Source: Vombatus ursinus (lineage: Eukaryota > Chordata > Mammalia > Diprotodontia > Vombatidae). Taken from it: 64,000 nucleotides of DNA. The stretch is from assembly GCF_900497805.2 (NCBI RefSeq), contig NW_020954608.1:16044868-16108867 (forward strand), written 5' to 3'. The notes beneath the pieces were generated by a model. It saw nothing but the letters and a program-made list of their open reading frames with translations. It had not been told where the DNA came from and did not search any database. Below are positions 1 through 10,784 of the stretch, piece by piece (within the stretch, counting starts at the first letter, position 1; every line of letters starts with the position of its first letter). The position numbers and the translations under genes were made by a program.

Positions 1-1112
1 AATTGTCAAATATAATCCAATTCAATTTGTAAATTAACTCTATGTCCATCAGTAGCACCTGTTCAAGATATAACAACCTAAATCAGTTTTTCATCCAGTT
101 GCATGTAACAGTCCAAATGTTTATAAGGAGAGAATGAGGATTTTAACTGGCCAAAACATAACACCAAAGCAACACAACAGAGTTTTGCCATTGTGAGATA
201 CACAAAAGAAAGGCAAGAAAGAAGGCTAGGAGATGGAGACAAGTACGCTTGCTTCCTTAGCTTAAAACTTGCTCTTTCTCAAATTCTTTTCATGATAAGC
301 CAGAGAAGAATTAGAGAATAACTAATACTAAATCAGAAAGCTATCTGTAACAGAGGATTACATTCTATGCCCAGAAATAAGGATCAAAAGAAAAGACTTG
401 ATCTGGTGTGGGGGTTGGACACCCATTCTTGATTTTGTTTCATCGGGGCTGACTATGACTAAAGAACTGTTCATATTGAACCTTAAAGAAGGTTTTAGTC
501 ACCACATAACAGCCATCGTGAAACCACCTAAGACTAGCAGACATAACCAAACCCAGCAATTGTCATGACATCTACATTAAATTATGTACTTACTAATAAC
601 CATAAGTTATCACAAGACATTCAGAGCAATGCTTCCAGATGAGATACTATACTCAGAGGGATTAGCACAATGACAGTGACAGAAGACATCTGAGGTCCAC
701 ATCAAAGACAAGAGTTGTCCCTCCATACAAGTACCCTGGCTATGCTATGTTCCTTTTCTGTGACCCCAAAGGGCACCCATCTTCACAACTAATAGTGTTT
801 AGAGTCCAGGTACATGGAGAGAGTATTCTCTTGAGCCTTTTTTTACTGTGATATTTAACTGAATGTCTTTGTTTTGAACTCATCATGCTCTATAGCAGAT
901 AAGAAAAAACAAAAGGGAAGGTTTAGAGTTGTCTATGTGAATAAATGCAAACCCATAGAGTATTCAGAAAATCCACCCAGATAATATTATGGGTGCTTCA
1001 CATGTTACATACATTTTTTTCATCCACTTTGCTTCCCCAATATAGATGTTTACACCAATCTATTTTGCACCGCTATGGAGTTAACAAAGGAGAGCTTGTA
1101 ATGTGGCTTGTG
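1..1112. other. Unique AT-rich sequence
   Basis: I see no repeat family, splice-flanked reading frame or RNA gene here. Short open frames have no recognisable composition or domain. Confidence 0.4.
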
Positions 1113-1313
1113 GTTGTTTCAGTCATGTCTAACTCTTTGTGACCCCATTCAGGGTTTTCTTGGCAAAGATACTGGAGTATCTTTTTACAGATGAGAAAAC
1201 TGAGGCCAAACAGGGTTAAGTGACAGGGTCACACAGCTATTAAGTGTCTAAGGTCACATATGAACTCAGATCCTCCTACCTACCCTGGCCCTCTATCCGT
1301 TGCATACCCTAGT
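1113..1313 (-). repeat. MAR1-type CORE-SINE, minus strand
   Basis: On the plus strand this reads as the reverse of a MAR1 copy: the RTE-like tail ('CTCTTTGTGACCCCATT'), then 'TTCTTGGCAAAGATACTGGAG', the core ('AAGTGACAGGGTCACACAGC') and a decayed tRNA-like head. It is old and has lost bases around the tail-core junction. Confidence 0.85.
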
Positions 1314-1750
1314 TTCTAGGTGGGTTCTAGAGCTCAATATAATTACTATAATACCATCTCCAAATAGGACAACTTTGAAAAGCTCAGTATTAAAAGGAAA
1401 TTTTCCTTTTGTCTAGATTTTGTATAAGACATCATCCATGACACTGAATAACACCTAAAGTAAGCATCTGTCTTACTGTTTTATATCTCACTGGCTTCAG
1501 TACTTAGTGAATCACTCAAAAAAATTATCTCCATAGTCCCAATGTTGTACAGACTTATAAGTATTCATGGGAGGCACCTTGTCTGAGGAAAACCTTCAAG
1601 ACTAAATTTTGCTCTGTCAAGTCGAATGCTTTTAAAAATTTCACAACAGATACAGGAAGAACTTATATTTTCTACTGTTTTTACTTCTGAAACCATGCAA
1701 ATATGTTGTGTAAGTAGCCTGCAATAATGCACAATAATTTTTGTTATAAC

Positions 1751-1912
1751 ATTAATTTTTTAATATTTAATTTTTAAAATTTATCATTATTTTTCAACAT
1801 TCACTATTATAAGATTTTGAGTTCTAAATTTCCTCCCTCCCTCCTTTTCTTCCCCAGGATGGTATGAAATTTGATATAGGCTATACATGCACAATCATAT
1901 TCACAATAATTA
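1751..1912 (-). repeat. L1/HAL1-family 3' end fragment
   Basis: This has the same order as the 3' end of the large element at 6071-8791: T-rich tract, 'TTTTCAACATTCA', 'GATTTTGAGTTCTAAATT', a CCCTCCCTCC tract, then 'ATTTGATATAGG'. The sense strand is minus. It is a 5'-truncated copy, and whether its parent was a full L1 or an ORF2-less relative cannot be told. Confidence 0.7.
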
Positions 1913-1914
1913 TT

Positions 1915-3025
1915 AAAATGATAACTGGTTGCAAGGCTTTTAGTATCTATGCCTACAAATGGGACAAGGGTTTAGCTTTTTAGGGTAGTTTGTTTTTTTA
2001 AGCAAGCCTGGAAAGTTTAACATCGTCCCCTTCACTTAAACCTAGTACAGGGCAATAATCACCAAAAAAAAAAATGGAGGGGAAAATGTTCTCCTAAATA
2101 CCTTGGTTTATACATTTGAAAGAAGAACTTATTTCTAAATCACCAAAAGAATAAAGAGAAAGAGCTTATGTTAAAATATGGAACACATTTCAGAATGTAG
2201 CAATTTTAAAGAAAGTGATTGCAATAAAATATTAAATAGATTAAGCTTTTTTTCTGTGTTGACTAAGAAAGATGTTTGTCTCATTGATTTGCTATTTATT
2301 ACATTGATGCAAATTAGGTGAGTGCATTCAAACACATTAAGGTACAGATGGCAAAATATGCTGAAAAGCTGCTTGCTTTCTCTTAAATACTCTCTGTACA
2401 GTCATGAACAAGCAGCAAAAACACAGCGGGACACAACCATTGGAGTTAGGTCCTCCTCACCACAAGTAAGTGTGCACTGTCTCCATCTGTTTACCTTTTC
2501 TTGTCACTAATTGATAATTGTAGGGTAAAGGTAGAAGTTTAATCCTTTTTCAAAAGTGACAGTCTTAGCTTGGTATGGAAGTTAAAAAAAAGTTGAACCT
2601 ATTGCTGGTAATAATATGTCTGTACCAAGGTTTTTGGCCTCTGAGGAAACATGACCGAGAAGTTTGTATAATTCATTTGAAGTCACGGCTGCTTGTAGAA
2701 TAGTAAGGTCTTGGTTGGACTTCTCAGTTCAGAGTGGGATCTTGGGGTGGGTTGCCTGTGGTTGAGCTGAGTGTGGAGAGGGGAAGGGCTATTGTGTTAT
2801 AAATGGGAAATGTTATTGTTGTCATTATCATGTTGGTTCCAGCCAACCCTGAAAATAGTGGGTGAAAAGAACTGCACTTTAGTAGGGAAGTTGGGAGGCC
2901 ATTTTCAGTTTCCTTTCTCTGCCCTCAAATCATCCCTGCTAGAGGCCAAGAAATCCTTAAATCTTTGCCTCAGGTCATAGTTATCACAGGAAAAAGTTAA
3001 GACTAGGCCCTCTAAAAGTAATGTG
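1915..3025. other. Unique AT-rich sequence
   Basis: No recognised repeat. The 69-codon frame at 2771-2980 has no splice context or family resemblance that I can name. Confidence 0.35.
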
Positions 3026-3029
3026 CTTC

Positions 3030-3170
3030 TGCACAGTACTGTGCTAGAAATTGGATGAGATACAAAGATTATTCAATATAGTCCTTGCCCTAATGGAGGG
3101 TAGAAAGTATGTTGATATAGGTAACACAGATTAGAACATAGTCACAACCATTTTAAATATAGATAAGAAA
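3030..3170 (-). repeat. L2 LINE fragment, minus strand
   Basis: 'AGTACTGTGCTAGAAATTGG' followed by 'ATACAAAGATTATTCAATAT' and 'GTCCTTGCCCTAATGGAGG' is the reverse of the L2 3' region (CCTGGCACATAGTAGGTGC type end). It is short and diverged. Confidence 0.55.
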
Positions 3171-3368
3171 ACTGGATTACACTATCTCTGAGCATGACAT
3201 CAAAATCATTTAGCTTCTCCTCTGTTCCCCTACCTTTGTAGAAAGGTATATATTTTCCACCACTTTAATTGAAGAAATCATATATGTGAACCTTCAGATG
3301 GAGAGATTTCATAAAGGTCAATGCCCAGAGGATGCCACCAAAGTTCCAAGCCCTCCTAAAGATTCTAG

Positions 3369-3378
3369 TGGGGGGGGG
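3369..3378 (+). repeat. Poly-G run
   Basis: About nine to ten consecutive G residues in otherwise AT-rich sequence. The length is likely to be unstable between reads or individuals. Confidence 0.8.
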
Positions 3379-3786
3379 CAGCTTAAAAAAAGGACTGAAA
3401 ATTTAAAAAGCAATTTTTTCAAGTAAATTATTTAGCAAGTTTAAAATTAATTATTTAACTTTTGGGGGCTGCCTTAGCAAATGGCTCCCAAGTAAGGTTT
3501 TCAAATATTCGATCCAATAACTTTTACTAGAGTGCCTTTTAGCAACTAGACTCAGTCACTCAACAAATAGCTCATTACAATGTACTTTCACCCATTAGCT
3601 TTTTTTAACAAGTAATATTCCTGACTAATCCAACAAAGAACATTCCATTTATTGATAATTCACTGTCAAAGATTATGAATCACTACCAAAATGGTAGTTA
3701 GTGAAGACTGCCTTCACATGCTATGCATATTTCTAAGTGAATGAACTACTATTCCTGACCCCATTTAAAAAATACAGTCAGTGTTT

Positions 3787-3935
3787 AATTATATGTCACA
3801 ACCCATATCAAATCGTTTACTGATTTAGAGAGGGGGAAGGGAGGGAGGAAGGAAGAAAAATTTAGAACTCAATTTTTTAAATGAATATTAAAAGTTATTT
3901 TTACATGTAGTTGGAAAAAATAAAACACTAATAAA
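3787..3935 (+). repeat. L1/HAL1-family 3' end fragment
   Basis: This is the plus-sense 3' tail of the marsupial L1-related family: 'CATATCAAATCG', a purine-rich GGGAGGGAGGAAGG tract, 'AATTTAGAACTCAA', then 'TTACATGTAGTTGGAAAAAA' and 'TAAAACACTAATAAAA'. It is heavily 5'-truncated. Confidence 0.75.
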
Positions 3936-4218
3936 ATATTTGATTGAATGTGATAAAATCTTGGCATACATAGAAAATGAACATCCATGTTCAAATACAT
4001 GTATATGAATATATATATATATACATACATGCATATGATAGCTGTTAACAGAGGAGATTACTTTCTCTAATCTTATTTTTCTTATGCTAATAATAAAATT
4101 AATTTTCTTTTCCTTCATATACCTCAATGTATCACATGTAAAGCTGTACTTGGTGAGAAAACGTAGTAATTAGTAGTCAAATCAACATCTAAGAATTCTG
4201 TTTCATCAAAATTGCACA

Positions 4219-4297
4219 TGGAAAATTATTTTTGAGGGCTTTGGCATAAAATATTTTCCATATAAAAGAAAATAACACTTACAAGTGTTATTTTCTT
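4219..4297. repeat. Pair of adjacent inverted repeats (palindrome cluster)
   Basis: The second inverted repeat has perfect 15-bp arms, AAGAAAATAACACTT at 4266-4280 and its exact complement at 4283-4297, separated by 2 bases. Just upstream, ATGGAAAATTATTTT (4219-4233) and AAAATATTTTCCAT (about 4249-4262) form another hairpin with one bulged base. I cannot assign them to a known MITE. Confidence 0.8.
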
Positions 4298-4384
4298 AGA
4301 CCCTTCTCAGAGATTAAATTTGGGGTAGCGGTATATTTATTTTCAGTATTTCCATTATATTGTTGTTATTCAATAAATAAAATG

Positions 4385-4567
4385 TAATTGATCTTGCCCA
4401 ATGTGATACAGTGAATTAAGTTCTGGATTTGGAGTTGGGAAGACCCAGGTTCAAATCCCCTTTTAACAGGGTCACCTTGGGCAAGTCACTTCCTCAGTTA
4501 TAAAATGGGAGAGTTGAACTCAATGATCCATAAGATCTCTTTTAGCTCTAGATCCACAATCCTATGC
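4385..4567 (+). repeat. MIR/THER1 SINE
   Basis: The tRNA-like head is decayed, with a B box at 'CAGGTTCAAATCCCC'. The core 'CCTTGGGCAAGTCACTTCCT' and 'TAAAATGGGAGAGTTGAACT' follow, then the L2-like tail 'TTTTAGCTCTAGATCCACAA' and 'TCCTATG'. This is the common therian layout. Confidence 0.8.
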
Positions 4568-4671
4568 ACTTTCTACCTAACACCAGTTTTAGCGGTCTGA
4601 TTTTTCTTTTTCTGTACAATGTATATTCATAGATGGATTTGGCTTATAGATTTTTAGCACATACAGTGTAT

Positions 4672-4770
4672 CCCAAAGGTCTTAGTGTAGTTTTCAGACA
4701 CTGAAAGTCTGAAAATTCTTGGTTCAAACTTTTAGAGCTTGAAACTTCACCAACACTTTGGGGGACATCA
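4672..4770. mobile_element. Mariner-type MITE (about 100 bp)
   Basis: It begins 'GTGTATCCCAAAGGTCTTAG' and ends 'AACACTTTGGGGGACATC', which are imperfect inverted termini of the TGTCCCAAAAGT type. The middle is partly palindromic (TTTTCAGAC / GTCTGAAAA). There is no coding capacity, so it would be a non-autonomous Tc1/mariner relative. A second member lies at 36419-36512. Confidence 0.55.
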
Positions 4771-4911
4771 CATAGAGAGATATTTTCCTATGTTCTTTGT
4801 TACTCAAACTCTTGTTTATATTTCAATTTAATGAATGGCTTACAGCACTCAAAGCCTGAAGACACTGCATCAGTTTTGCTCATAGTTCTGCAGTTGACAA
4901 ACCTAGGTGTC

Positions 4912-5350
4912 ACAATTGACAGAGCAGTGGGCCTAGAGTCCAGAAGACCTGAGTTCAAATCCTGGCTCAGGCACTTATTAGCTGTGTAACCCTAGGCAAG
5001 TCATTTAACCTCTGTTTGCCTCAGTTTCCTCAATTATGAAATAGGGACAACAACACTTATCTCATAAAGTTGTTGTGAGAATATAATAATAATAATAATC
5101 TACTATTTATATAGCACTTACTATGTGCCACAACCCTGGGAGGTATGTACCATTATTATTGCTATTGTTGTTTTTGTTATTTACAAATGATATAATATTT
5201 GTAAAAAGCACTTAGCACAATGCTTGGTACATAGTAGGCACTACATATTTCCTTTCCTTCTCTACTTCCTAGGGTTATTGTAATGATAAAATGAGACAAT
5301 ATCTGTAAAGCATTTTGCAAACTTTAAGAGCCATATAAATATGTAAGTAT
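4912..5350 (+). repeat. MIR SINE with (AAT)n and other SINE pieces inserted or fused
   Basis: The MIR head and core run 4912-5083 ('GACCTGAGTTCAAATCCTGG', 'GCAAGTCATTTAACCTCTGT'). They are followed by (AAT)n and a 'TTTATATAGCACTTACTATG' segment, then two MIR-like 3' tails ('AGCACTTAGCACAATGC' and 'AAAGCATTTTGCAAACTTTA'). Two tails after one head show at least two insertions. Confidence 0.65.
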
Positions 5351-6061
5351 TAAATAGATTTGCTGACTGAATGTAAATAATGCCAAACCTTGAGCAAAAC
5401 TATAAGAAGAACAGTTAAGAAGGTCCCCCTTTCCCCTTTTAATTTCCTAAGTGTGTAAAGAAAAATCAAATAGAAATGTTTTGTTTGAGTTTTCTATTTA
5501 GTAGTATGATTATACATTGAGGGAGGCTGAAAATGCTAATAAAAGCTCTGAAGCTCCAATTCTAACACATTTCAAAGTAAAAAAGAAATCATATTATCTT
5601 TATGACTTAATTCTCTTAGTTGAGAAAAGACTCTACAACTTATAAAGCCTAGTTAACCTAAAAGCATAAAGCAAGTTTTCAGTGTTTGCACAAAGTGCTA
5701 ATTGAAGTTACCTAAACAGTTTTCACACAGTATCATAGCTTCATCACAGCTGACTATTATTTTTTTTTCACAAGGGAAGGTTTTACATTGACCTTGAAGG
5801 CGTTGTTTTTCTTATAACAAATTATACGTGCCAATTTAAAAATTAGTTTACTTAGGAATCTCCTTCTGGCCTATCAACAACAATACCAAAATACTCACTT
5901 GATGCCAACACAAAGAATGAGGAAAGCAAGCAATTCAAAAATATTTTCCAAAATCTTAGAAAATTACGTTTGGTGCTTTTCAGATGATATTTTAAATTAA
6001 AGTACATATTTGGGAAGATACTTTCATTACATGTGGGACATGTTATAAAATAAGGTAGGGA
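5351..6061. other. Unique AT-rich sequence
   Basis: No repeat or gene recognised between the composite SINE and the large L1-related element. Confidence 0.35.
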
Positions 6062-7249
6062 CATTTATGACTTTTTTAAAAAGTTTTTTTTAAGTATTTT
6101 ATTTTTCCCCAATTACATGTAAAATTTATTTTCAAAACTTCAAATTCCAAATTCTTGCCAGTCCTCTCTTCCCACCCCCTCATTGAGTAGGCAAGCAATT
6201 TGATATAGGTTACATATGTGTTGTCATGCAAAACACTTCCATAATAGTCATGTTGTGAAAGACTAACTGCATGGCTTTCCATCCTATTCCCTCCCCAATT
6301 TATTCTATTTTCTCTCTCTCCCCTCTCTCCCTGTGCCTTCTCACAAGTGTATTGCTTCTGATTACCCCCTACCCCAATCTGCCCTCCCTTTTATCACCTC
6401 CCCTTTTCTTATTCCTTTCCCCCACTACTTTCCAGTAAGGTAAGATAGATTTCTGTACCCAACTGAGTGTGTATGTTATTCCCTCTTTGAACCGATGAGA
6501 GTAAGGTTCACTCACTCCCCCTCACCTCCCCCCTCTTCCCCTCCACTGTAAAATTTTTTTCTTACCTCTTTTATGTGAGATGTTTTACCCCATTCTACCT
6601 CTCCCTTTCTCTTTCTCCCAGTACATTCCTCTCTCACCCCTTAATTTCATTTTTAGATATCAACCCTTCATATTCAACTCATAACTGTGCCCTCTGTCTA
6701 TATATGCTCCTTCTAATTATCTTAATAATGAGAAATGTCTTGTAAATTACAAATATAATTTTTCCACATAGGAACATAGACAGTTTAACTTTAAAAAGTG
6801 CCTTATGATTTCTCTTTCCTGTTTACCTTTTCATGCTTCTCTTAAGTCTTGTATTTAAAAGTCAAGTTTTCTATTCAGCTCTGGTCTTTTCTCAAGAATG
6901 CATTAAGTTCCTCTATCTCATTGAATGTCATTTTTCCCTTCATTGATTATACTCAGGTTTGCTGGCTAGGTGATTCTTGGTTGTAATCCTAGCTCCTTTG
7001 CCCTCTGGAATATTATATTCTAAATCCTCTGATCTTTTAATGTAGAAGCTGCTAAATCTTGTGTTATCCTGATTATGGCTCCATGATACTTGAATTCTTT
7101 CTTTCTTGCTACTTGCAGTATTTTCTCCCTGACCTAGGAACTCTGAAATTTAGCCATAACTGGCAATTTTCATTTTGGGATCCCATTTAGGAGGTAATTG
7201 GTGGATTCTTTCAATTTCTATTTTATCCTCCGGTTCTAGAATATCAGGG

Positions 7250-7878
7250 TGGTTTTCCTTGATGATATCTTGAAAGATGATGTCTAGGCTCTTTTTTATC
7301 ATGGCTTTCAGATAGTTCAATAATTTTTAAACAATTTCTCCTGGATCTATTTTCCAGGTCATTTGTTTTTCCAATGAGATATTTCACATTGTCTTCTATT
7401 TTTTCATTCTTTTGGTTTTACTTTATAATTTCTTGATTTCTCACAGACTCATTAGCTTCCATTTGCTCTATTTCAGTTTTTAAGGGATTGTTTTCTTCAG
7501 TAAGCTTTTGGACTTCCTTTTCCTTTTGACCAATTCTGCTTTTTAAGGCACTATTCTCCTCATTGACTTTTTGGACCTCTTTTACCATTTGGTCTAGTCT
7601 AATTTTTAAGGTGTTATATTCTTCAGTACTTTTTGGGTCTCCTTTACCAAGCTGTTGACTCATTTTTCATGATTTTCTTGCATCACTCTCATTTCTCTTC
7701 CCAATTTTTCTTCTACTTCTCTTGCTTGCTTTTTGAAATCTTCCATGGCCTGAGAAAAATTCATATTTTTCTTGGAGGTTTTGGATGTAGGAGCTTCACC
7801 TTTGCTATCTTCTTCTGAGTGTGTTTTGATCTTGTCACCAAAGTAAGTTTCTATAGTCAGAGTTGTTATTTTTCCCAT
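7250..7878 (-). pseudogene. L1-type ORF1 remnant (coiled coil and start of RRM)
   Basis: The ATG at 7878-7876 opens a basic and acidic N-terminus (MGKITTLTIETYFGDK...). It is followed by heptad-rich text typical of the ORF1p coiled coil: 'KIRLDQMVKEVQKVNEENSA' and 'IGQKEKEVQKLTEENN', where KEVQK(V/L)NEEN repeats. After the coiled coil the translation reads 'DLENRSRRNCLKIIELSES', matching the entry to the RRM domain of L1 ORF1p (RRxNLRIIGLPES pattern). The reading frame shifts near 7662 and an in-frame stop follows at about 7418, with further breaks beyond. ORF1p is the L1 RNA-binding trimeric chaperone. Confidence 0.8.
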
Positions 7879-8335
7879 TGTTTGATCATTTTTCCAGCCT
7901 ATTATTTTATTTTTTAACTTTTTGTTAAGGTAGGTCTCTGCTTCCCTAAAGCTTGGGACAGTACATTCCCCGTACTAGAAGCAGACTTCTACTGCTTTAG
8001 GGGCTTTGTGCAGCTGTTTTCAGAGACACCTCTAAGGACCTGTAGGTATTCAGTTCTTCCAAGGTGGTATGACCTAAGGAGAGGTGTTTACTCCTCTGTT
8101 GGCCTGTGCTCTGGTCTGTGAGTGACCACAAGCACTCTTTTATGCCCTGGAACTGTGAGGAGGATCTTCCCTCCATCGCTGCCTCAAGCTCTGCTATACT
8201 AGTGCTCCTCCTTCCCCTGGATTGCTATCCAGGGCTGACCTGGATCTGAGTTTGGGCAAAGTAACAAAGTCCTGCCTCAGTACTAGCAAAGAGACTCTTG
8301 TAATCTCCTTCTGACCAGTTGTTCCGTCTCCTTAC

Positions 8336-8672
8336 TGTCTGTGGGCTGAGAGCTCTGGAAGCTGCTGCTGCTGTTGCTGTTCACTCCAAAGCCTGCTCCT
8401 GGTTTGCTGGGACCAGGGCTATGCTGGTGCAGCCTGCCCTGGACTGCACTCCTCTCTCACCCAGATCCAACAGACCTTTCCTTGCTGACTTTCTAAGTTG
8501 TCTTTGGCATCTGTGGGCTGAGAAGTCAGGAAACCACCATTGCTGCCAATGATTCAGTTGCCCTGAGGCTGGTTCTGGTTTTGTTGGGGCCAGGTTTGTG
8601 CCTGTGCTGGACTGCACTCCTCTCCCTGGTGCAAGAGACCTTTCCTGTCAACTTTCCAGGTTGTCTTGGGCT
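8336..8672 (-). repeat. Two imperfect tandem units in the LINE 5' UTR
   Basis: On the plus strand, 'CTGTGGGCTGAGA' occurs at about 8339 and 8510. 'CTGGACTGCACTCCTCTC' occurs at 8440-8457 and again near 8607-8624, and 'AGACCTTTCCT' plus 'TTGTCTT' follow in both. This gives two diverged units of about 170 bp inside the 5' UTR. It recalls the monomers that form L1 promoters in rodents. Confidence 0.65.
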
Positions 8673-8800
8673 GGAAATTTGTTTCACTCTGTCTTTTTGT
8701 GGGTTCTGCTGCTCTAGAATTTGTTTAGAGTAATTTTTAAAAGTTATTTGGAAGGGTTTGGGTTTTACTCTGCCATCTTGGCTCCATCTCCCATTTACGA

Positions 8801-9344
8801 TTTTCATTCTAATCACAAGACCTCTAAGGATTTTCCCACTTTTTTTTTAATATGGTGGTCTAAAGTCCAATACAATAAATATTTCAGAGGTTCTACTATG
8901 AATAAAGCACAGTGTTGATGATGAAAAAAATAAGAATTCTTGCCTTTATTTATCTTTTTTTCAACCAAAAAGAAATTAACTTTCTCTAAAGGAGAATAAA
9001 GAATAAGAAAACAGCAGGAGATATCTGAAGGGTGGTTAATTCAGTAATAAATTATTAGCTGCCAAATGCTTAAAAACTACTTTTTGTGTTTTTCATTTTA
9101 TTACCTGAAGAACCTGCTTCTGTTAAGACATATGTAATGTTTCACTTCTACAGATGCAAGTCATCTCTTTAGTAATGCTATTTATGTGAAGTATGCTTTT
9201 TTTTTTCAGAAAGTTAAACTTGTTAGTAAAATTACCTTGTGGTATGTCATGCCCATTTTCCTATCATGAATCATGTTTCTAACTTTCTGAAAGAAGAATA
9301 AATACAACTCAAAAGAATCATTAGTCTTTCATATACATTTATAT
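8801..9344. other. Unique AT-rich sequence
   Basis: Nothing recognised. Confidence 0.35.
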
Positions 9345-9480
9345 ATGTGGGTCTGTATATGTATATGTACATTATATATATATATGTTTATGTATATATG
9401 TGTATGTATATACATATACAGAGAGAGACAGAGATATACATGCAAAGAACACATGTGCACATGTGTATACATACAATTAC
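9345..9480. repeat. (TATG)n/(TA)n/(CA)n-like microsatellite
   Basis: Alternating purine-pyrimidine stretches of ATATGT, TATA and ACATGTG, with a short GAGAGA tract at 9421-9435. The short frame across it (9345-9557) is low-complexity translation, not a gene. Confidence 0.8.
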
Positions 9481-9529
9481 ATATTCTCAAACTGCATCTT
9501 AAATCTTTTGTCTTGAAACATCTTTGTCA

Positions 9530-9712
9530 GGAGGTAGATAGTGTGGTTCATCTTTGATCCTCTGGAATCATGGTCACTGTAAGACTATCAATCAATCATT
9601 GATTAGTTCTATATTAGTTCTATAATCATGATTAGTTCCTATAACTTTCAAAGTTGTTTGTCTTTATGATATTTATGCTTTAGTATAAATTGTCCTCCTC
9701 ATTCTAATATTT
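9530..9712 (-). repeat. L1 3'-region fragment, minus strand (probable)
   Basis: 'TTTGATCCTCTGGAATCATGG', 'CTTTCAAAGTTGTTTGTCTT' and 'AAATTGTCCTCCTCATTCT' parallel the fragment at 54.7-54.9 kb, which continues into clear L1 sequence. It is short and diverged. Confidence 0.5.
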
Positions 9713-9714
9713 AC

Positions 9715-9957
9715 TCCATTCTTTCCTCTGACACTGCCATGACTCTGATACAGGCTTTTATCACCTCACACTTGTACTATCACAATAACCTGCTGATGAG
9801 TCTCCCTGTCTGACTCCAGTCCATCCTCCATTCAGCCGTCAAAGTGATTTTCCTAAAGCACAGGTCTAACAATTTCACTCCCCCACTCAGTAAACTCCAA
9901 TGACTCCCTATCACTTTTAGGATCAATTAAAAATCTGCTGATGGGGTTCAAAGTAAA
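9715..9957 (+). repeat. L2 LINE fragment
   Basis: 'CCATCCTCCATTCAGCCGTC' followed by 'AAAGTGATTTTCCTAAAGCA', 'CACTCAGTAAACTCCAATGA' and 'CTCCCTATCACTTTTAGGAT' is the known L2 3'-region word order. It is cut off by a MAR1 copy shortly downstream. Confidence 0.75.
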
Positions 9958-9993
9958 AAAAAAATAGAAAACTGTGATGTTTAACATAAATGT

Positions 9994-10256
9994 TAGGCAG
10001 CTATGTAGCTCAGTGGATAGCGCTCTAGGCCCAGAGTCAGGAAGGCCTGAGTTCAAATCCAGACTTAGACAATTACTAGCTGTGTGACCTTGGACAAGTC
10101 ACTTCATCTCTATATGCCATAAGCCACTGGAGAAGGAAATGGCAAACCACTTCAGTATCTTTGCTAAGAAAATATCATGGACAGTGTTGGCATGTTATGG
10201 TTCATGGGATCATAAAAAGTTGGATAGGACTATGCAGCTTAACAACAACAAAGATA
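9994..10256 (+). repeat. MAR1-type CORE-SINE, nearly full length
   Basis: A-box-like 'TAGCTCAGTGGATAG' and B-box-like 'TGAGTTCAAATCC' mark the tRNA-derived pol III promoter. The core 'GACCTTGGACAAGTCACTTC' follows, then the RTE-like tail 'GGAGAAGGAAATGGCAAACC' and 'AGTTGGATAGGACT', ending in AACAACAACAAAG. Confidence 0.9.
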
Positions 10257-10784
10257 AGAGTAGAACTTGTACGAACACCAAACCCTATGACAGAGAACAC
10301 AGGAAATACAAAAAAAAAATCTGTTTGGACAACAAATCATACAATACATAAAACTTCAAATTATCTTTAATTGAGTACACATTGAAAAGCTTATCTAATC
10401 AAATTAGATTTGATTGTACCTTGATATTTCCCCATCATTATTAGAAAATAATGAATAAATCAGAACTACTTTATGGCTTCCCGAGATTAACGACCAGCAA
10501 GTAAAATAAAATCTTATTTTGATTTTAAAGTTGATGTTTATTTTTGTTTTTTTAGAATCAAAGATATTGCTCATCATTATAAGAAACTGAATACCAGATT
10601 TCAATCAAACATCAAAACAAAGGTACCTTATAGTATTATACTAGACAATGTTACCTGCATTCCTTAATGATTACTAATTTTAAGTAGTCTGTCTCAGTTC
10701 ACAATTATGCCTTGAGGAATAATTATTAGGGCTTGAATCTTAAGCTTTAAATGACAGAATAGTGAAAATATATGTGGGGTTTAA

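Larger units (their letters stand above)
6071..8791 (-). mobile_element. Complete HAL1-like (ORF2-less L1-related) LINE insertion
   Basis: Read on the minus strand, it starts at 8791 with 'GGAGATGGAGCCAAGATGGC', the conserved mammalian L1 5' tip. About 0.9 kb of 5' UTR, a decayed ORF1 from 7878, a purine-rich 3' UTR, 'TTACATGTAATTGGGGAAAA' and an A-rich tail follow. Likely target duplications flank it: CATTTATGA at 6062-6070 and CATTTACGA at 8792-8800. At 2.7 kb, with no reverse transcriptase or endonuclease region, it fits the half-L1 (HAL1) design, with ORF1 only. An internally deleted L1 is the alternative. Such an element would depend on L1 ORF2 protein supplied in trans. It is fixed and mutated, with several breaks in ORF1. 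Confidence 0.75.

Noticed and set aside
9994-10066. tRNA gene
   Set aside because: The A-box and B-box words belong to the tRNA-derived head of a MAR1 SINE. The sequence does not fold into a full cloverleaf and continues into the SINE core.
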